Notes under the pieces: generated by a model
What the model saw: only the letters and a program-made list of their open reading frames with translations
What the model was told of the DNA's origin: nothing
The model's database searches: none
Shown here: positions 17,704 through 25,227 of the stretch, piece after piece
Position numbering within the stretch: position 1 is the first letter of the stretch
Layout: every line of letters begins with the position of its first letter
Assembly (NCBI GenBank): GCA_035938175.1
Contig: DASZHD010000057.1
Location: 1-64,000, forward strand
DNA length: 64,000 nt
DNA from: DASRDE01 sp035938175
Lineage (GTDB): Bacteria; Vulcanimicrobiota; Vulcanimicrobiia; Vulcanimicrobiales; Vulcanimicrobiaceae
Direction of reading: 5' to 3'
Position numbers and translations under genes: made by a program

Positions 17704-18198
17704 TTACCGGTAGTTCACGAACTGGAGCGGAAGGTCGTAATCGAGCGACTTCAGACGCGAAATCACCTTTTGCAGATCGTCGCGGCTCTTTCCCGAAACG
17801 CGAATCTGCTCGTCCTGATATTGCGCCGTAACCTTGAGTTTCAAGGCCTTTATCGCTTCCATCAACGCCTTGCTCTTGTCTTTCGGAATACCGCTCTTGA
17901 CGGCGATCGTTTGCCGAACGGTGTCGTGCGAGGCCGGCTCCAATTTACCGGGATCGAAGGCTTTGATCTCGATGCCGCGTTTGACCGCCTTCGAAAAGAT
18001 TACGTCGATCACGTTCTTCATCTTCAACTCGTCGTCGGAAACGACCGTTATGAGCGCTTTGCCGTCAAAGGCGATGTCGGTCTTGCTGTTTTTGAAATCG
18101 AAGCGGCCGCCAATCTCTTTGCGGGCTTGATTCAGCGCGTTGTCCAGTTCTTGACGGTCGACTTTCGAAACGACGTCAAATGAAGAATCCGCGGGCAT
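17704..18198 (-). CDS. YajQ family cyclic-di-GMP-binding protein
   Basis: A 164-residue YajQ (UPF0234) protein, matching the full family length. The opening PADSSFDVVSKVDRQELDNA, the FDFKNSKTDI segment and C-terminal QVRVSGKSRDDLQKVI-like region (here QIRVSGKSRDDLQ) are diagnostic. Members bind nucleotides, and in Xanthomonas bind cyclic di-GMP; the role here is inferred only from family. It lies between a RodZ-like gene and rimO in one minus-strand run. Confidence 0.93.
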   Translation of the reverse strand: MPADSSFDVVSKVDRQELDNALNQARKEIGGRFDFKNSKTDIAFDGKALITVVSDDELKMKNVIDVIFSKAVKRGIEIKAFDPGKLEPASHDTVRQTIAVKSGIPKDKSKALMEAIKALKLKVTAQYQDEQIRVSGKSRDDLQKVISRLKSLDYDLPLQFVNYR

Positions 18199-18220
18199 AT
18201 GGTTTTCGGATCAGTCCTCG

Positions 18221-18913
18221 CTACATCGTGAAGCTGCGTTCGACGACGTCTCCCGAGCCTCCGAGGCGCCCGAGCGGTTTACCGTCGACGGAGATTTGCA
18301 CTCCGCCGGCGTTGCCCACGCGCACGAGCGCAGTTTTTCCGTGAAAAGTCTTGCTCGTCCCGGCCGGAAACGTACCCTCAATACTAACATTGCCGTCAAC
18401 GACGATTCTCAGCCAAGAGGCGGCAGTCAAGTGGATCGCCAGCGTTTTGGCGACCGGTAGAATGGTCGGCAGGGGAGCGGGAGAGGCAGTCGGCGTCACG
18501 GACGCGCTCGCCGGCGCAGCCGTCACGACGCTCGCGGTGCGCGGCGGAGACAGGTACAGGTAGATGACAAAGCCGACAAGACCGGCGGCAATAATGCCCG
18601 CGATCCAGAGAACCGGCCGCAAGCTCTGCTGCTCGCGCGACTCCAGAGCCGGGGAGCGCCCGGGAGCCGCCCCCGGCGCCGCTTGGCCCGACGTGGCCGC
18701 AAACTCCGAGACCGCCTCTTCCGGATCCAGTCCGAGATAACGCGCGTAGGTCCGTAAGAATCCGCGAATATAGACCGGAGCGCCGATCGCGCTCCAGTCC
18801 TGGTCTTCGATCGCCGCGAGATAAACCGAGCGAATGCGCAGATGCTCGGCAACTTCGGAAAGCGTTAGGCCCCGCTGCTCGCGAGCCGCACGAAAGCGTT
18901 CTCCCAGCGACAT
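18221..18913 (-). CDS. RodZ-like helix-turn-helix membrane protein
   Basis: About 230 residues: an N-terminal Cro/RodZ-type helix-turn-helix (GERFRAAREQRGLTLSEVA, 4-65), a Pro/Ala linker, one transmembrane helix (LWIAGIIAAGLVGFVIYLYL) and an external DUF4115-like beta domain ending in RSFTM. This is the architecture of RodZ, which couples the cell-shape machinery to the membrane. The ATG 18913 leaves the HTH at the N terminus; ATG 18955 would add 14 basic residues. It heads the envelope run and diverges from mnmA. Confidence 0.85.
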   Translation of the reverse strand: MSLGERFRAAREQRGLTLSEVAEHLRIRSVYLAAIEDQDWSAIGAPVYIRGFLRTYARYLGLDPEEAVSEFAATSGQAAPGAAPGRSPALESREQQSLRPVLWIAGIIAAGLVGFVIYLYLSPPRTASVVTAAPASASVTPTASPAPLPTILPVAKTLAIHLTAASWLRIVVDGNVSIEGTFPAGTSKTFHGKTALVRVGNAGGVQISVDGKPLGRLGGSGDVVERSFTM

Positions 18914-18963
18914 TGGAGCTTGGAGTTTGCGCCGCCGTCCTGTTATCCTGTCCATCGAAAGCC

Positions 18964-20034
18964 ATGGGAAAGACTCGCGTCATCGCCGCAATGAGCGGCG
19001 GCGTCGACTCCGCCGCAGCAGCAGGTTTGCTCGTCGAAGCAGGTTACGACGTCATCGGCGTAACGATGAAGATGTATTCGCCGCTCAAAGCACCGCACGC
19101 AAAAAGCTGCTGCGGCATCGATGATTTCGACGACGCGCGACGCAGCGCCGCGATCCTCGGAATACCGCACTACGTGCTCAATTTCGAAGAAACGTTTCGG
19201 CGCAGCGTCATCGATCGGTTCGCCGAGGACTACGCGCAAGGGCGGACGCCGAATCCGTGCGTTTCGTGCAACAACTTTGTGAAGCTGGGAACGCTGCGCC
19301 GGTACGCCGATTCCGTCGGCGCGAAGTACGTTGCAACCGGCCACTATGCCCGGCTCGAACACCGCGAGGACGGGCCGCATCTCTTTCGCAGCGCGCATAC
19401 CAAAGATCAAGCGTATGCGCTCGCACAACTGACGGTCGATCAGCTTTCCCGGCTGCTGCTTCCACTCGGAGATCTGGATAAGACTACGACGCGCGGCCAT
19501 GCGCGGCGCATGGGTCTGCCGGTTCACGACAAGACCGAATCCCAGGATATTTGTTTCGTTGAAGGCGGCGACTACCGCGACGTCCTGCAGCGCGTTCGCC
19601 CGGACGTCAATCACGCCGGCCCGATCGTCGACGGATCCGGCGAACGGATCGGCACGCACGCGGGCGTTTCGAACTACACGATCGGCCAGCGTCAAGGCCT
19701 TCCGGCTACAGTGGGAAGCGCTCGTTACGTTACGCGCATAGACGCGCAGACGAACACGATCGTCGTAGGACGCGAAGACGAACTCGACGCAAACGGACTA
19801 CTGGCCGATGAAGTAAATCTCATTCGTCCCGAGCGTTTCCGCGACTGCGGTACGGCAGTTCAAGCGATGATTCGCTACCGCGCTACACCGGCGGGCGCAC
19901 GCGCAAGCGTGGACGGATCGACGCTGGAGCTGAGGTTCGACCAGCCGCAGCGGGCCGTTTCGCCGGGGCAGCTCGTTGCGCTGTTCGACGGTGACGAGGT
20001 ACTCGGCGCAGCGACGATTCGCGAAGCGCTCTAA
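18964..20034 (+). CDS. mnmA: tRNA 2-thiouridylase MnmA
   Basis: Thiolates U34 of Lys, Glu and Gln tRNAs. The 356 residues show the PP-loop AAMSGGVDSA at the N terminus, the first catalytic cysteine in NPCVSCNNFVKLG, the second in ESQDICFVEGGDY, and the family motifs GHYAR and YTIGQRQGL. ATG 18964 starts directly at the PP-loop domain. The 50 bases up to the divergent RodZ-like gene must hold both promoters; none is convincing by eye. Confidence 0.96.
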   Translation: MGKTRVIAAMSGGVDSAAAAGLLVEAGYDVIGVTMKMYSPLKAPHAKSCCGIDDFDDARRSAAILGIPHYVLNFEETFRRSVIDRFAEDYAQGRTPNPCVSCNNFVKLGTLRRYADSVGAKYVATGHYARLEHREDGPHLFRSAHTKDQAYALAQLTVDQLSRLLLPLGDLDKTTTRGHARRMGLPVHDKTESQDICFVEGGDYRDVLQRVRPDVNHAGPIVDGSGERIGTHAGVSNYTIGQRQGLPATVGSARYVTRIDAQTNTIVVGREDELDANGLLADEVNLIRPERFRDCGTAVQAMIRYRATPAGARASVDGSTLELRFDQPQRAVSPGQLVALFDGDEVLGAATIREAL

Positions 20035-20043
20035 GCGAACGAT

Positions 20044-20625
20044 CTATTCGTACGCGTATATTCCGCCCTTGCGCTCGCGCAGCCGTTGATTCAACGCGGT
20101 CATGACGACGTCGCGCCGATCGTCCGCGGACGCATTCGAATACCGTTCGTAAGTCCGGTCGCCGAGAAGGGCCCTCAGTCCCGACTGAACGAGTTGCCGC
20201 GCTTCCTCGGATTGCGGATCGACCGAGCCGATTGGATGCATGTCGGCATCGATCTTATTCGTCTCCAGCAGGCGCAGCGCCGTATACTCGCACGAAGTCC
20301 GGCGATAGACGTTGCGGCGCGACCGCGACTCGGGCAGCGCCTGACGCGAGCGCATGAAGAATCCGTAATCCTCTAAAACGGCAATCGATTCGAATACCAT
20401 GGTGGTACTGAGCAGACCGAGATCTTTGCGGATCTGCTCGATCGTGGGGTGGCAAACGCCACGATCGTCGCACAGCATGATTAGATACAGATACATGCTG
20501 ACTTGTCGCGGATTGAGGATGTGGAACAGAAATCCGCTCCACCACGCAGGGACCTCGACGAGCGGTTCGCACTCGTTGGAAGTATCGCGGGAAGTGGATT
20601 TCTGGACGACGTTCAGATCATCCAA
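20044..20625 (-). CDS. Winged-helix DNA-binding protein, unknown role
   Basis: A 193-residue cytoplasmic protein. Residues 38-90 (PRQVSMYLYLIMLCDDRGVC then PTIEQIRKDLGLLSTTMVFE and SIAVLEDYGFF) look like the winged helix found in replication-initiator and phage-type regulators that begin with a plain-helix domain. The C-terminal half is Arg-rich and ends RLRERKGGIYAYE. I do not recognise the family. It lies 142 bases downstream of mqnC on the same strand and converges with mnmA, so it may be the last gene of the menaquinone transcript or have its own promoter. Confidence 0.7.
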   Translation of the reverse strand: MDDLNVVQKSTSRDTSNECEPLVEVPAWWSGFLFHILNPRQVSMYLYLIMLCDDRGVCHPTIEQIRKDLGLLSTTMVFESIAVLEDYGFFMRSRQALPESRSRRNVYRRTSCEYTALRLLETNKIDADMHPIGSVDPQSEEARQLVQSGLRALLGDRTYERYSNASADDRRDVVMTALNQRLRERKGGIYAYE

Positions 20626-20767
20626 TAGGGTGAAAGCCTCGCGTTTTTATCAAAGCGCAGTATTCGTGCGAGCGTTCAAAGGGAGGTCGGAAGTGGCCTC
20701 CAACGCCAGTCTACAATAATTTGGAGTCTACGGCTAGCAGTGGCCGGGCGCGGCTGCCGGCAGCGAA

Positions 20768-21850
20768 CTACGCGGTGGCTCGCGCCATCTGCGGGCGCAG
20801 GTTCCAGTACGTGTCGCGAATGACGGGCTCGAAACCAGCCCGGCGAATTATCGTTTCGATGTCGCGGCGCGTCGCCTCGTTCGTCGACCCGGCGTCGTGC
20901 ACCACTTGTTCTTCGATAATCGTGCCGCCCATGTCGTCGCAACCGTAGAAGAGCGCCAACTGACCCATTTTCAACCCCGGCGTAAGCCACGACGCCTGCA
21001 AGTGGGGCACGTTATCGAGATACAGCCGCGAGATTGCCAGCACGCGCAAATATTGTAAACCCGTCGCCTCTTTTCCGCGAAGCGGCGTTTTCCACGGAAC
21101 GTAGTACCACGGAATGAACGCGGTGAATCCGCCGGTTTCGTCCTGCAGCGCGCGGATTGCGTTCAAATGTTCGATTCGTTCTTGCGGCGTTTCGATCGAG
21201 CCGAACATCATCGTGGCGGTCGTCGGCATGCCCAGCAGCTGCGCCTCGCGCATGACCCCGATCCACTCGTCCGGCTTCACCTTGCGCGCGCTGATGCGTT
21301 TGCGCACGCGTTCGACCAAAATCTCCGCGCCCGCGCCGGGAAGCGATTTCATGCCGGCGGATTTCAGCCTGGCCAGAACTTCGCGAACCGGCAACCCTTC
21401 CACGCGCGAAAGACCGACGATTTCGGAAACCGAGAGCGAGTGGATGTCGACTTCCGGAAATTCGCGCGCCACCCGCTCGAACAGTTCTTCGAACCATGTC
21501 AAACGCAACTCGGGATTGACGCCGCCCTGAATCATGATCTGCGTCGCGCCCTGATCTGCCGCGAACTTCACGCGTTCCAAGACGCGATCGTGCGACATCG
21601 TGTAGCCTTCTTTATGCTTCTCCGGACGGAAAAAGGCGCAAAACGTGCAGTGCACGTTGCAGACGTTCGTGTAATTGATCGTTGTGTCGATCACGTACGT
21701 GACGGCGTCGCCCGGATAGAGCTGCATGCGGCGCGCATGCGCCGCAGCGCCCAGATCGTAAATATCGGCTTCCTCGTACAGGCGCACGCCTTCGTCGAAA
21801 GACAGACGGCCGCCGCCTGCGGCTTTTTCCAATAGACTATTGAGCGACAC
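20768..21850 (-). CDS. mqnC: Cyclic dehypoxanthinyl futalosine synthase MqnC
   Basis: Radical-SAM enzyme of the futalosine menaquinone pathway, cyclising dehypoxanthinyl futalosine. The 360-residue chain carries the cluster triplet NVCNVHCTFCAF (Cys 64, 68, 71), the family segment LPGAGAEILVERVRKRISA and the C-terminal FYGCDDMGGTIIEE. The GTG start at 21850 has GGAGG six to seven bases upstream and overlaps the end of mqnA by 14 bases, so it is preferred over an upstream ATG at 21895. It is the third gene of the mqnE-mqnA-mqnC operon. Confidence 0.94.
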   Translation of the reverse strand: MSLNSLLEKAAGGGRLSFDEGVRLYEEADIYDLGAAAHARRMQLYPGDAVTYVIDTTINYTNVCNVHCTFCAFFRPEKHKEGYTMSHDRVLERVKFAADQGATQIMIQGGVNPELRLTWFEELFERVAREFPEVDIHSLSVSEIVGLSRVEGLPVREVLARLKSAGMKSLPGAGAEILVERVRKRISARKVKPDEWIGVMREAQLLGMPTTATMMFGSIETPQERIEHLNAIRALQDETGGFTAFIPWYYVPWKTPLRGKEATGLQYLRVLAISRLYLDNVPHLQASWLTPGLKMGQLALFYGCDDMGGTIIEEQVVHDAGSTNEATRRDIETIIRRAGFEPVIRDTYWNLRPQMARATA

Positions 21851-22667
21851 CGATGACCTCCGGGACGCACGGCGGAACGCGGTCGATCGCTCCAATCGCG
21901 TGCAACTCCTTGCAATACGTCGACAGACCGCGCTGCGCCGCGGAATGGAACGAGAAATTCAATTTTCCGTAGTAGATTTCATAAAAGCCCGCGGGGCGCG
22001 GCTTGATGCGCTGTGCTTGCGCGATGACCGCGTCCGGATTCGCGCGTCCCCACGAATATGCATCCGTCAGCGCGTGCAGGCACGCGCGAACGCCGTCCAA
22101 CTGTTGTTCGAAAATCTCGCGACGCGCCACCCACACCGCCGTTACCGATTGTTCGCCGCTCCAAGCGCGCCAAAGTGCGCCCAGATCGTAAACCTGTTCG
22201 GTCGGAAACTCGAACGTGGCGTCGATCGCCGCATCGCCGATCACCATTGCCGGCTGGCCGCGGCGGGCGTTCGCAAGCGGATCCGCAGCTTCGTCAAACT
22301 CCGCGCGCACGCCGTAACGGCGCTCGAGCAGCACGCGCAGCAAATTGCGCCCGCTGGCCGATTCGGGCGTGGTCGCAATCTTGACGCCGTCCAGGAGTGC
22401 CGGCGGCGTCTTCGATACCAGGAGTACCGAGACGATTTCGTCGCGCGCGCCGATACAGAGATCCGGGAGAAGCACGTAGCGATCGGCGTGGACGGCGTAT
22501 TCGAAGGAACTGACCGGACCCATATCCAGGCGTCCTTCGCGCATCATTGCGTTCAGCCGCACGGGAACATCGGCTAGCAGCGTGCCCGGATACGAAACGG
22601 CGCCGGCATCGACCGCGGCATAAATCGGCAGATCGTTGACGTATTGCATGCGGCTGCAGCGCAGCAT
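21837..22667 (-). CDS. mqnA: Chorismate dehydratase MqnA
   Basis: Converts chorismate to 3-enolpyruvyl-benzoate, the first step of the futalosine pathway. The 276-residue protein follows the MqnA periplasmic-binding-protein fold: an N-terminal RMQYVNDLPIYA, then PVRLNAMMREGRLDMGPVSSFEYA, and GVKIATTPESASGRNLLRVLL. Its ATG at 22667 shares one base with the stop of mqnE (TGATG), indicating coupling. Downstream mqnC overlaps its 3' end. Confidence 0.94.
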   Translation of the reverse strand: MLRCSRMQYVNDLPIYAAVDAGAVSYPGTLLADVPVRLNAMMREGRLDMGPVSSFEYAVHADRYVLLPDLCIGARDEIVSVLLVSKTPPALLDGVKIATTPESASGRNLLRVLLERRYGVRAEFDEAADPLANARRGQPAMVIGDAAIDATFEFPTEQVYDLGALWRAWSGEQSVTAVWVARREIFEQQLDGVRACLHALTDAYSWGRANPDAVIAQAQRIKPRPAGFYEIYYGKLNFSFHSAAQRGLSTYCKELHAIGAIDRVPPCVPEVIGVAQ

Positions 22668-23848
22668 CACGCGGTCACCACGTCATCCTGAGTTGCCGGC
22701 TCGTCATCCTGAGGTATCGAAGGACCCTGAGGCATCGAAGGGCCCTCAGGCACCCAATCCCAAGCAAACTCCGTATACGTCGTATTCCGCCGCACCGGAA
22801 GGTACCCGGCGTCCTCAATCAATCTGCGAAATTCGCGATCGTCGACGTGCTGACCGGATTGCGTGCCCGCGCTGTGATAGATCAGTTCTTCATCCGTGCT
22901 ACCGTGCGTGCCGTCCATGTCGTCAGCCCCGAAGCGCAACGCGACTTGGCAAACCTTCAATCCTTGAATCATCCAATACGCCTTGATGTGATCGAAGTTG
23001 TTCAGCATCAGGCGTGCCGTCGCAAACATGCGAATGTCGTCCAAACCCGTCGTCCAGCCGCAGTCGTTGAGCTCGTTGCCGTCCGGGTGAAACGCCAGCG
23101 GAATGAAGGCGTTGTATCCCGGGGAGCGCTCTTGGGATTCGCGCAAACGGATCAAGTGGTCCACGCGGTCTTCGAGCGACTCGATGTGGCCGTACAGCAT
23201 GGTGGCATTCGAGGCCACGCCTTGACGGTGCAGCTCTTCGTGAATGGCCAGCCAGTTCTCGGCGCTTACTTTGCCGGGGCAGATTTTCTTGCGCGTCTGC
23301 TCGGCGAAAATCTCCGCGCCGCCGCCGTTGACGTTATCCAATCCGGCTTCTTTGAGCAGCGAAATCATTTCGGGGAAACTCATGCGGTGCCGCTTGCACA
23401 TGTACTCGAGTTCGGCCGCGGTAAACAACGAGAGTTGGACATGCGGCAAGCGCTCTTTGAAACGGCGCATCAGCGGCAGCCAGTAGTCCAACGAAAGCTG
23501 GCGCGGGTCGTGTCCGCCGACGATATGGATTTGATTGAAATTGCTGCCCGTTTCCAGCGCCCGCGCCAGTACTTGATCGCCGGACATGCGCACGACGCGC
23601 TCCGGCTCTTTGAACTCGTCCGCGGCGAACGAGCAAAACTTGCAGCCCGCATAGCAAACGTTCGTCGAATTGATATAGCGGTTCAGAACGTAGAAAACTT
23701 TTTTCCCGCTCTTGCGCTCCTTTGCGGCGCACGCCATGCGCCCCATGTTGTGGATGTCGGGCGTCGTGAACAACGTGAGCCCGTCATCCGCGGAAAGCGG
23801 AATACCTTCTTCCAGTTTGCGTTCAATCGGTTTGAGCGCCGGATCCAT
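22667..23848 (-). CDS. mqnE: Aminofutalosine synthase MqnE
   Basis: Radical-SAM enzyme that joins 3-enolpyruvyl-benzoate to SAM to make aminofutalosine. The 393-residue chain shows Cys 65, 69, 72 in STNVCYAGCKFCSF, then QIHIVGGHDP, VNGGGAEIF and the C-terminal RFGADDMDGTHGST. The start is ATG 23848. The last 25 residues or so (from VPEGPSMPQGPSIPQDDE) are encoded by a dispersed DNA repeat and have no counterpart in the enzyme core. mqnB and mqnD are not in the window. Confidence 0.95.
   Translation of the reverse strand: MDPALKPIERKLEEGIPLSADDGLTLFTTPDIHNMGRMACAAKERKSGKKVFYVLNRYINSTNVCYAGCKFCSFAADEFKEPERVVRMSGDQVLARALETGSNFNQIHIVGGHDPRQLSLDYWLPLMRRFKERLPHVQLSLFTAAELEYMCKRHRMSFPEMISLLKEAGLDNVNGGGAEIFAEQTRKKICPGKVSAENWLAIHEELHRQGVASNATMLYGHIESLEDRVDHLIRLRESQERSPGYNAFIPLAFHPDGNELNDCGWTTGLDDIRMFATARLMLNNFDHIKAYWMIQGLKVCQVALRFGADDMDGTHGSTDEELIYHSAGTQSGQHVDDREFRRLIEDAGYLPVRRNTTYTEFAWDWVPEGPSMPQGPSIPQDDEPATQDDVVTA
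22680..22752. repeat. Dispersed palindromic repeat inside the 3' end of mqnE
   Basis: Two copies of GTCATCCTGAG (from 22684 minus 2, and from 22703) are followed by GAGGTATCGAAGGACCC and GAGGCATCGAAGGGCCC. The same words recur around 42160, 44140 and 45812. Here the repeat forms coding sequence at the end of mqnE. Confidence 0.8.
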
Positions 23849-23995
23849 TGCTAAAGGCACGTGTCGCAAATTTTCCTTATAGAAACCGGTCGGGACGGCA
23901 CGACCCACCGGAAGCCTCGTTGGCACTATAGCCCTTCGGCCCCGGTGCGGCAAGCACTTTTCGCGCGGTGCCGGCGGCGCCGGCTGCGGAACTGC

Positions 23996-24637
23996 CTAGT
24001 CCGAAAGGCGCCCGCCCGCTGCCTGAACCACGCGCTCGCCGAGCAAGATGATGACGAGCCCGAAAAGCGCACCGCCGAGTACGTCGGTCGGGTAGTGCGC
24101 CCCAAGTGAAAGGCGCGACCACATGATCGCAAGCGTGAATGCGGTCAGCAACGCAAAAGCCGCGTAGCGCACGCGCGCGGGCAGACTCGAGCGCAGCAGC
24201 AGCAAGCCCCAGAGAAAATAGAAGTCGGTCGAGATAGACGCGTGCGTGCTGGGATAAGAGAACGCATGAACGTGCTGGATGATCCAGTCCGGCCGGCGCG
24301 GACGGTGAAAGAAGTGCTGCAGACGGTCGCCGCCGATCCACGAAACGAGCGCGCATACGACCGTAAAAATCGCGCGCGTGCGCCATGCGCGGTTCACACA
24401 TGCGAAGATGAGACATACGACGTAGAGCGGCGCGAGCACGAAACCAAATCCGCAGCACGTGAGCACCCACGCGAGACCGATAGCCTGACCGTGAACGGCT
24501 TGCGCGAACGCCCATAGCGCGGGCGGCTCCGGATGAACGCTGACGTATGTGCCAAGCCACCAGAACGCGGCGAAGAGGATGAGGCCCGCGAGGACTTGCG
24601 GCGTAAAGAATCTAGTACGAGGCGCGGTCGTCTTCAA
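23996..24637 (-). CDS. PAP2 superfamily phosphatase
   Basis: An integral-membrane lipid phosphatase of 213 residues with six hydrophobic segments. The three PAP2 motifs are present: HFFHRPRRP, then SYPSTHAS (catalytic His), then SRLSLGAHYPTDVLGG. Likely substrates are phosphatidic acid or undecaprenyl diphosphate; the sequence does not decide. Its start overlaps the end of the upstream membrane-protein gene by 26 bases. Confidence 0.9.
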   Translation of the reverse strand: MKTTAPRTRFFTPQVLAGLILFAAFWWLGTYVSVHPEPPALWAFAQAVHGQAIGLAWVLTCCGFGFVLAPLYVVCLIFACVNRAWRTRAIFTVVCALVSWIGGDRLQHFFHRPRRPDWIIQHVHAFSYPSTHASISTDFYFLWGLLLLRSSLPARVRYAAFALLTAFTLAIMWSRLSLGAHYPTDVLGGALFGLVIILLGERVVQAAGGRLSD

Positions 24638-25157
24638 ATGGCTTTACTCCGGCGAGTTGGGCAAGGAAGAATCCGAGGGAAACTATCGCGCACGCTAGCA
24701 GAAAACCACCGGCGACCGCCAACGGAGTAGTCATACTCCAAATCAACGGATACGCGCATGCCCAACAGATCATGACGATGGCCACCACCGCCAAAAGACT
24801 GTTCTTCACCGAAACAGCATGCAGCAGAAGCACGGCGTACGCAACGACTCCGCTCGTGGCCATAGTACTTCCATAGGCGCGATGAAAAAGCTGGAACGCG
24901 GCGTAGTCTATACCCCCCAGCAGTACCGTCGCAGATAGAATGAGCGCCGCCGAAAACAACAATCTATCGCTCCAGCTTGGCCGCAAGAAGGCCGTCCATA
25001 TCATGCCGACCGCAATCGATGCCAACACTGCGGGCTCAACCGGTATCCCGCCTATTGCGATGTATCCAAGCGATTGTGGATGGCGAAGGACCGCAGCAAT
25101 TCGGTAGTGTTGAAGCGAGAGAAACGAATCTGTGGACAACGTCAGAATGCCCAGCAA
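24612..25157 (-). CDS. Membrane protein of unknown function, N terminus uncertain
   Basis: At least 181 residues with about five transmembrane segments and no recognised family. The first available ATG/GTG/TTG is TTG 25157, which cuts through a hydrophobic stretch: the in-frame codons just upstream (25158-25213) read VVISPWLIAAAAFTAAWLL and would complete a first helix. No standard start codon occurs in that upstream part before the ftsK end. Either a rare start (ATC or CTG) is used or the sequence has an indel. The gene lies between ftsK and the PAP2 gene on the same strand. Confidence 0.6.
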   Translation of the reverse strand: MLGILTLSTDSFLSLQHYRIAAVLRHPQSLGYIAIGGIPVEPAVLASIAVGMIWTAFLRPSWSDRLLFSAALILSATVLLGGIDYAAFQLFHRAYGSTMATSGVVAYAVLLLHAVSVKNSLLAVVAIVMICWACAYPLIWSMTTPLAVAGGFLLACAIVSLGFFLAQLAGVKPFEDDRASY

Positions 25158-25227
25158 GAGCCATGCAGCCGTAAAAGCCGCGGCAGCGATAAGCCAGGGC
25201 GAGATGACGACATCCCGCTCCGCTTCT

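Noticed and set aside
18914..18963. A promoter with TTGGAG and TATCCT in the RodZ-mnmA gap
   Set aside because: The match is only three and four of six bases at 18-base spacing, which is common by chance in this composition.
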